NCBI RefSeq assembly: GCF_000718785.1 | Contig: NZ_JOCA01000002.1 | Coordinates: forward strand, 248,001-312,000 | Length of the DNA stretch: 64,000 nt | DNA from: Streptomyces sp. NRRL WC-3626 | GTDB lineage: Bacteria; Actinomycetota; Actinomycetes; Streptomycetales; Streptomycetaceae | Reading direction: 5' to 3' | In this document: positions 58,482 to 64,000 of the stretch, in pieces | How positions within the stretch are numbered: the stretch's first letter is position 1 | How the letters are laid out: each line of letters begins with the position of its first letter | Program-made: the position numbers and the translations under genes | The notes under the pieces: generated by a model | What the model was told of the DNA's origin: nothing | Seen by the model: the letters and a program-made list of their open reading frames with translations, nothing else | Databases searched by the model: none

Positions 58482-59102
58482 TTACAAACCCTCCAGTGCA
58501 TCTGCCGCATAGCGTGCGGCGTCGTCCATACTCCGGCGTCGTTGAGGCTTGTCGGGCGACTTGTCCGCCTCGTCGTCCGGCACCGGCTCTAGACCGAGAT
58601 CATCCCGACGCTGTTCAAGGTCCGCGATGAGGTTCTGCACCTCGTCGGGCGGCATGCCGTTCAGCAGTGCGAGAACTCGACGTACCTGAGGATCCTCGAA
58701 GGCCTCCAGGGCCTTGAGATCGCCATAGGTGTTGTGCGGCAGAAGATGTGCGGGTGGGACGCCGCCGAGAGCTTCGCACAGTGCCAGGATGGTGCCCACC
58801 GTCGGGTTGTCCTGGGAACCCTTGGCCAATTTGGCGATGGCGGCGTGAGACACCGACGGGTGCTCGCCCGGCAGTGCGTCGACGGCGGCAGACAGCGTGC
58901 GCGACGAGAACGCGCGGCCTTTGGCATCGCGGCGGGCGGCCATCAACGCGCTAAGTCTCTCCGCCAGAGGGCGGCGGCCGCGCCTCAGCACAGGCAGGGA
59001 TTGCCGGACAGGGCCTGGGAGCCGTCCTGCTGCAGGCTGTACACCACTATGTATCGGTCTCTCACTCAGGCGGGGTTCGGTGCTGTGTATTTTAGTTGAC
59101 AT
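58482..59102 (-). CDS. XRE-family transcriptional regulator
   Basis: 206 aa, ATG at 59102. After a basic N-terminus, residues about 47-120 hold an HTH of XRE type (LAERLSALMAARR, SHAAIAKLAKGSQDNPTVGT, ILALCEALGGV). An acidic C-terminal region follows (EQRRDDLGLEPVPDDEADKS). Adjacent to and probably co-transcribed with the membrane protein gene; this pair is a Streptomyces commonplace. Confidence 0.8.
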   Translation of the reverse strand: MSTKIHSTEPRLSERPIHSGVQPAAGRLPGPVRQSLPVLRRGRRPLAERLSALMAARRDAKGRAFSSRTLSAAVDALPGEHPSVSHAAIAKLAKGSQDNPTVGTILALCEALGGVPPAHLLPHNTYGDLKALEAFEDPQVRRVLALLNGMPPDEVQNLIADLEQRRDDLGLEPVPDDEADKSPDKPQRRRSMDDAARYAADALEGL

Positions 59103-59751
59103 AGCCGGGGGCGCAAGGCAGGATCACGATAGGGTGAATGAAACCCTGCGCAGCAGATTGATTACTGACCGTAACGACTGTAGTGCGGGAATGATCTCCT
59201 GGGTGCTGGGTCCCCAGTAGCCCGAAGAGTTGGACACGACGGCGGTGGATGCGGCGTTGGTGTTTGCCGAACTGCGGCTCACGCTCGCAGTTCGGGCGCT
59301 GCACCGGCAGGGGGAAGAGTTGAGGATGGAGCTGGCATCCAACAGCAGTGACCATGCTGGCCGGGATGTGCGGGGAGAGTCAGCCATGGCGCGTGCTCTT
59401 CGTGAACGCCACTGCTCTCGACGGGGGAGGGTGAGCGCCGGGGGAGGGGCTCGTCCGTGCCCTCGCGTGACTCCCCGCCGGGCGCAACTGGCCCGCGCCC
59501 GCAGATGGCGCCGGGCCGAGCGCCTCGTGCATCCCGCGGTACCTCCCGCGGGACGCCGTCTCGAGCGGGCGGCACCTCCACGCCCCCGGCTTCTTCTCGC
59601 TGGCGCGCGGGTGGGTCAAAGCGCACCTCCAGGACCAGTAATGCGAATCGACGGAAGCGGAGCCATGAGGTCGTGATCACTGAGTGCCTGTGCCGGCCAG
59701 CCGGTACCGGAGGCACTTCACGACCTCGTCCCGACTCCCGAGGAGCGCACC
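59103..59751. other. 0.65 kb divergent intergenic region
   Basis: Between divergent XRE and PucR genes. A weak plus frame from 59230 (VDAALVFAELRLTLAVRALH) lacks a solid RBS, and GCCGAACTGCG/CGCAGTTCGGGC forms an inverted repeat inside it. The first 120 bases are relatively AT-rich and may hold the XRE promoter. Confidence 0.4.
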
Positions 59752-61665
59752 ATGCTGACTCTGGGCTCACTGCCCACTGACCGGCCGGAACTCGAACTGA
59801 CATTCGTAGCAAGCGGTTCCCTGCGTGCCCAGACCGCGGAGATCACCGGCGTGGTGACGGTGACGCCGGAGCAGCTGCTGGAAGACGGTATCCCGTCGGC
59901 TCTGCCTGACGGCTCGCTCGTCTTGATCACCGGAATTTCTCCCTTCCGCCTGCGTGGCCGTATCACCACGGTTCTCGATCTGTTGCTGCAGCGGATGAGC
60001 CGGGACGGCGGCGCAGGTCTGGCCGTCAGTGCAGCTCCCGGGGCGCGCCAGCCGTTCCCCCCGGTCATCGTGGACCGGGCCAGTGGGCTGGGCATCGCCC
60101 TGCTGATCACGTCTGCTCCCACCGAGTGCTGGGAAGGCGTGCATGAGGAGATCCAGCAGTCCCGCCTGAGGTTCGCTGAGCGTCGTGCCGCCCAACTCAG
60201 CTCCCTGGTACAGGAGTTGCCGGCCCAGCTGGCCGATTCCAGGGCCATGCAGCGCATCGCGGACTGGCTCGCCCGGGTCCTCGACTGCCAGGTTCTGGTC
60301 AGCGAACCGGAGCGGGTCCTCGCCGCCTCACCGGCCACGGCAGCAGAGCAGCTGGCTCAGGCCATCATCCGGCAGTCCGTCGACGGAGTTCTCCCCGAGA
60401 CGCTCTCCGGACCCCACACCCAGCTCATCTCGCTCGCCCCGGCCTCGGCCGCGGACACCGTACTCGCGGTGGCCCGCAGAACCCCATTCGACGAGGCGGA
60501 TCTGCGGTTGCTGCGTCATGCGGCGAAACTCCTGGGCCTCGTGGACCAGGCGCACCGCGAATACCGGGCAGCCTCCGGTGCCTCCCAAGCGGCGCGCAGC
60601 GCAGCGTTCGAGCTTCTTCTAGACGGCGAGGTTGAAAAGGCGCGGCGTGTCATGGCCAATTTGGCGCCCGGACTTCTGGAAACGGAAACCGCCCGCGTCT
60701 TCGTTGTGGAGACCCAGCCGTCACGCCGGGAGCTGACTGTCCGCCGCTGCAGGACATCTGTCGGCCAGCATGCCCTCGTCGTGCCTGCCCCGAGAGACGA
60801 CCGGCGGATACTGATCGTGCAGCCGATCCGCCCCGACGAGGATTCCGGGGAGGATGTCTCCGCCGAACTCACCCGCCTGGTGGGCGCATTGGGGCCGCCG
60901 TCGTCTCTGGGGGGCAGCGGGGTCTACTCCATGGCCCTGCTCGCCGACGCACTTCACGAGGCCATCACCGCCCAGAGGTTTGCCGCCTTCCAGCCTGACT
61001 CCGTGGCCCTCTCCGTGCACGGCTCCGACCTCGTCAGTCTCCTGCCGCAGGCGGAAGCGCAACACTGGGCCCGCCGCCTGCTGCACCCGCTGATGCGCGA
61101 CGAGACGCAGTGGGAGTCCATGCGCGAAACCCTTCCGGCCGCCCTCGCCTACCCATACACGGTGGCCGCCCGCCGGCTGCGCCTGCACCGCAACACGGTC
61201 ATGCGCCGCGCCTCACGAGCCGCCGAACTCCTACGCATGGACTTCACGTCCATAAGCGACCGCATAGCCGTCGCCCTGGCCATGGAACTGGTCACGCAAC
61301 GAGAGGGTTCCGCCTCTCCGCGGCTGGCCGGTGCGGAACCGCCCTCCTTGGCGCGGCTGTTGGACACTCCCCAGGTGCACGCCTGGGCACAGACCTTGGT
61401 CAGACCGGTCCAGGCAGACCGGCGTGACCTCCAGTCCACGGCGCTCGCCTGGCTCACCTTCGACACGCACGTCGAGCCGGCAGCCCGCGCGCTCGGTCTC
61501 TCCGAGGTCACAGTGCGTTCCCATCTGCGGGCCGTGGAGAACCACATGCAGCGCGATCTCGCCACCCTCGCGGGCGTACGCGATCTGCAGTTCTCACTTC
61601 ATGTCGTCACGGGCCAGCCTGATCTGCCCTCAGATCAGCAAGGACTGTCTGTCGTTGCCTGCTGA
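59752..61665 (+). CDS. PucR-family regulator with two C-terminal HTH segments
   Basis: 637 aa. The N-terminus (LGSLPTDRPELELTFVASGS) is the PucR ligand domain region; the middle is GGDEF-like/CdaR-type helical; the C-terminus has AARRLRLHRNTVMRRASRAA and then AARALGLSEVTVRSHLRAVE, two PucR-type HTHs, where one is usual. Binding of purine or sugar-acid type ligands is typical of the family. No target operon is apparent, although P450 and membrane genes lie nearby. Confidence 0.8.
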   Translation: MLTLGSLPTDRPELELTFVASGSLRAQTAEITGVVTVTPEQLLEDGIPSALPDGSLVLITGISPFRLRGRITTVLDLLLQRMSRDGGAGLAVSAAPGARQPFPPVIVDRASGLGIALLITSAPTECWEGVHEEIQQSRLRFAERRAAQLSSLVQELPAQLADSRAMQRIADWLARVLDCQVLVSEPERVLAASPATAAEQLAQAIIRQSVDGVLPETLSGPHTQLISLAPASAADTVLAVARRTPFDEADLRLLRHAAKLLGLVDQAHREYRAASGASQAARSAAFELLLDGEVEKARRVMANLAPGLLETETARVFVVETQPSRRELTVRRCRTSVGQHALVVPAPRDDRRILIVQPIRPDEDSGEDVSAELTRLVGALGPPSSLGGSGVYSMALLADALHEAITAQRFAAFQPDSVALSVHGSDLVSLLPQAEAQHWARRLLHPLMRDETQWESMRETLPAALAYPYTVAARRLRLHRNTVMRRASRAAELLRMDFTSISDRIAVALAMELVTQREGSASPRLAGAEPPSLARLLDTPQVHAWAQTLVRPVQADRRDLQSTALAWLTFDTHVEPAARALGLSEVTVRSHLRAVENHMQRDLATLAGVRDLQFSLHVVTGQPDLPSDQQGLSVVAC

Positions 61666-61717
61666 GCGCCTCGGCGTCACAGAACTCGGCGTGAGAGAGA
61701 CCCCTGCTTTTTCTTCC

Positions 61718-62708
61718 TCATGTGGCCGGCCTTCGCAGCGCGTCGAGGGGCGGCACGTCCTCGACGGCCATGTCCGCACGCACCCGCACAAAGCGCACAG
61801 GGTGGCGCAGACGGCCGCGGGCGTCCCGGGAGACATCCACGCTGATCTCGACGACGGTCTCCGGAACGACCAGAGACACCTGCAGTTTCTCCCGTGATCC
61901 CCAGCCGGCGGAGAAAGACCACCCGGCCCACGGGTGATCCGCTACCGGGCGCAAGAGACCCCCCATGATCTGAGCCTGAACTCCCGGCAAGGCGCTCGTG
62001 CTCCCGCATACTGCAGTCGTCCGTCGAAGTCGTGCCGGCCGAGCAGCAGTGTCCGGGGACGGTGGGGCGCCCCGGTGACCGCACCGACGATCATCTCCAG
62101 GGTGTCGCGCACCCACTGGTGGACTTCCGCCAGGAGCGTTCTCCTGGCCGATAGCTTTCGCCGCCGTCCTTGAACACGCAGCCTTCCACGCCGGCCACGG
62201 ACCAGGCCAGCCACCCTCGGGCCACTTCGGCATCGTTTGTTGACGGGCACAACGTCCACGGCGCAGCCAGCCCCTCCCGCTGGAACAGGGTTTCGAGTGC
62301 CCGCCGTCTCTCGACGTATGAGCGTTCGCGCAGGCTCTGGCCCTCGACGTGGAGCAGGTCGAACACGACGTAGTGGGCCGGCTGGGCAGCCGCGGCCTGC
62401 TGAGCGACGGCACCCCGGCGGTGCAACCGCTGCGTGAGCCGCCCGAACGCGAGCCTGTTCTCCTCCCACACGACCAATTCGCCGTCGAAGACGACGGAAA
62501 AGGGCAACCACCGAAGGGCTGAGGTGATCTCCGGAAAGGCCGCGGATAGATGACTGCCCGTGCGCGAGCGCAGCACCGTAGGACCGGTAGCATCGTGTGC
62601 CGCGAACGCCCGGAAGCCATCCCATTTCGGTTCGGCAAACCAGTTCAAGAGAAGTGCAAACGTCTCGACGGGATTCGCCAGCATTGGCTCGGAGGGAAGG
62701 TCGATCAC
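61718..62708 (-). pseudogene. ATP-dependent DNA ligase, frameshifted
   Basis: The first 200 residues in one frame carry the adenylation motif EPKWDGFRAF (KxDG), FDGELVVWEENR and VEGCVFKDGGESYRPGERSW. The frame then moves to KVHQWVRDTLEMIVGA and RTLLLGRHDFDGRLQY (second frame) and then to LLRPVADHPWAG, LVVPETVVEISVDVSRDARG and RFVRVRADMAVEDVPPLDA (third frame), the OB-fold end. So a complete Streptomyces-type ligase was present and carries at least two indels now. Confidence 0.7.
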
Positions 62709-63211
62709 ATCGGAGGGCTACCACAAACGCCTCGCGGGACGAAGGAAGACACGAGGAAAAACGGCTCGTCAGTATGGGGTTAGATCACCTTCCACGCCAC
62801 CGCAAGAGACCACCGGGAAATGTCTCCTTATCGACCAACCTGCCGTTCGTGGCGTGGTGTTCAGGATGGGGCGGAAGTTTGCCAAGTGATAGACGAGCTA
62901 CGCGTGGGGCCTGAAAGTGTGCAACCCCGACACCCCTGTCATGAGGAAGGTGCACTTCCGCGCCGGCGTGTAGCCGACTGGTGCAATACCGACAGGTGTC
63001 AACGGCCAGTTTGTGCACCGGCGAAATGGCATCGCCACGCGCATATGCCTAGCGTTGCCGATGCAAGCCCGGCCAACCATGAGGCGAGTGAGGCTCAAGC
63101 CGAAATTGCCCACGGGGAAGCCGACAAAGCCCGCGGCGGTGAACCGCTGCACGCACCAGGAGGCGGGCGCTGAAAGGTGGTTGGAGCCACCGCATATGAA
63201 GGAGCGCACCG
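62709..63211. other. 0.5 kb without a supported gene
   Basis: No frame with start and RBS gives protein-like sequence. AT content is slightly raised around 62740-62830. No repeat is obvious. Confidence 0.4.
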
Positions 63212-63730
63212 ATGATCCACCCCCACCCCGAAGCGTCCAACTCTGACGAGTTCAAAGGTTTCGATGAAGCCCGGCGCATCATGTGGTGCCATGAAGCTCG
63301 TGCCCGCGTGTACGAACGGTTCGAGCAGACGAGCTTCATCGGTGACACGAACGTTGCAGCGGTCCACGTCGACAACACCACCAGGGCAGACCGTGTGTTC
63401 CTCGTGGCTTTCGACAAGGCCGGCCAGCAGGTCGGCGTCGACACGCTCTACATCGACGAGCCGAATCAACACCTCGGCATCGCGCCCGAGTTCGACCACG
63501 ATTTCACCGGCATGGACGTCGTTCCGGACTCTCAGCTTGACCAGTCCATCTCTCGCGAGAACGGCTGGGTCGTCAACCTGAAGGTACTGCGCGAGTACGA
63601 CCCCTTGGCCGATCGCCGGGCCACGCAGCGTGCGGTGTTCCTGGCGCATCTGCAGGACATGATGAAGAACGGTGATGTCCGCGGATTCCTGTTTGGCCGG
63701 GGTGAGTCCGACGACACCGATGCGGCGTGA
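63212..63730 (+). CDS. Hypothetical protein, 172 aa
   Basis: ATG after GAAGGAGCGCACCG. Alpha/beta acidic protein (DRVFLVAFDKAGQQVGVDTL). It is followed by a strong terminator and a 7-3-7 palindrome, the same layout as the left arm, so it likely belongs to the element. Confidence 0.65.
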   Translation: MIHPHPEASNSDEFKGFDEARRIMWCHEARARVYERFEQTSFIGDTNVAAVHVDNTTRADRVFLVAFDKAGQQVGVDTLYIDEPNQHLGIAPEFDHDFTGMDVVPDSQLDQSISRENGWVVNLKVLREYDPLADRRATQRAVFLAHLQDMMKNGDVRGFLFGRGESDDTDAA

Positions 63731-63750
63731 GAGACCACGACCTCGTACCT

Positions 63751-63792
63751 CAGACGACCCCCGCCGGCAGCCTGGCCGGCGGGGGTCGTCTG
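63751..63792. terminator. Very strong bidirectional terminator
   Basis: An 18-bp perfect stem: CAGACGACCCCCGCCGGC (63751-63768) with GCCGGCGGGGGTCGTCTG (63775-63792), 6-nt loop. Confidence 0.85.
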
Positions 63793-63837
63793 ATCTCTGA
63801 CGCTGTTACGAGTGCTGCGTTTCGCAACAGGAGAGGG

Positions 63838-63854
63838 GATCAGCACAGCTGATC
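63838..63854. promoter_or_regulatory. 7-3-7 palindrome, right-most copy
   Basis: GATCAGC-ACA-GCTGATC followed by CGGGTGTCG, 46 bp after the terminator and 82 bp before the partial gene at the right edge. Confidence 0.65.
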
Positions 63855-63935
63855 CGGGTGTCGAACCCAGGCCGAGTGCTTTGCGGGGAGACATGCCGTG
63901 GACCGGCTAACGCCGGTCCCGGGTGACGCCTCGCG

Positions 63936-64000
63936 GTGAGCTCTACGAGGCCCACGCAGTTCGTCTTCGACACCGTCGACCAGAACCTTCCCCCCGACCT
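63936..64000 (+). CDS. Start of a gene truncated by the window end
   Basis: GTG (63936) followed by SSTRPTQFVFDTVDQNLPPD and running off the end. Coding-like; identity unknown. Lies after the terminator-palindrome module. Confidence 0.5.
   Translation, partial: MSSTRPTQFVFDTVDQNLPPD

Noticed and set aside
1..64000. CRISPR array
   Set aside because: No regularly spaced identical repeats of 23-40 bp with unique spacers were seen; the iteron arrays have short motifs, irregular spacing and both orientations.
1..64000. Streptomyces linear-replicon telomeres or tra genes
   Set aside because: Neither dense terminal palindromes, tap/tpg nor TraB-like genes are visible in the window.

Overview
The base composition (about 65-70% G+C), codon use, RBS style, GTG/TTG starts and recognisable Streptomyces-type families (MAB_1171c/XRE pair, cytochrome P450, PucR, Lsr2) point to a Streptomyces or close actinobacterial relative. 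Most of the window, about 4.4 to 56 kb and probably the last few hundred bases as well, looks like an extrachromosomal element that carries much of its own replication machinery. No capsid, terminase, tail, conjugation or classical plasmid Rep gene is visible. It could be an unusual plasmid, a phage-plasmid, or part of a large phage whose structural half lies outside the window.

Layout. 1-4.4 kb: a frameshifted membrane gene, a tyrosine-recombinase-like gene without visible catalytic HxxR/Tyr, small hypotheticals and an IS110 transposase remnant. 4.4-16.2 kb: a left arm of small plus-strand genes (SSB, zinc-ribbon proteins, membrane proteins, a broken Panacea gene) punctuated by terminators, several of them followed by copies of a 17-bp palindrome. 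16.2-17.1 kb: remnants of a serine recombinase and another gene. 17.3-24.3 kb, minus strand: a 1214-residue protein with a PD-(D/E)XK-like C-terminus, then a ParR-ParM actin-type segregation operon that also encodes a 73-aa protein, a methyltransferase-like protein and a 121-aa protein. Upstream of parR lies a parC-like repeat array. 24.9-26.5 kb: a gene-free stretch with two Streptomyces-type DnaA boxes, a GGGTACGG repeat cluster and palindromes. 26.5-31.2 kb: SLOG protein, Lsr2, RecJ-like DHH exonuclease, CPBP protease. 31.6-32.1 kb: a second gene-free stretch with 11 exact GTACCAC iterons, next to 32.5-42.9 kb: primase-helicase, family B DNA polymerase, VRR-NUC nuclease and SNF2-type ATPase. 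43.5-56.3 kb: glutaredoxin/NrdH-like protein, RarA plus a degenerate partial rarA, a PAPS-reductase-family PP-loop protein and many unknown genes. 56.4-62.7 kb: P450, MAB_1171c-like membrane protein with XRE regulator, PucR regulator and a decayed ATP-dependent DNA ligase; these look like ordinary Streptomyces accessory genes. 63.2-64 kb: one hypothetical gene, a strong terminator, another copy of the palindrome and the start of a gene that leaves the window.

Working model (inference). Initiation occurs at one or both repeat-rich origins; the primase-helicase, polymerase B, SSB, RecJ, SNF2 ATPase and RarA replicate and repair the element; ParM/ParR segregate it; Lsr2 silences or organises it. 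Several genes are split by in-frame TAG codons or by shifts at C-runs, which may be real decay or assembly error and should be checked against reads.
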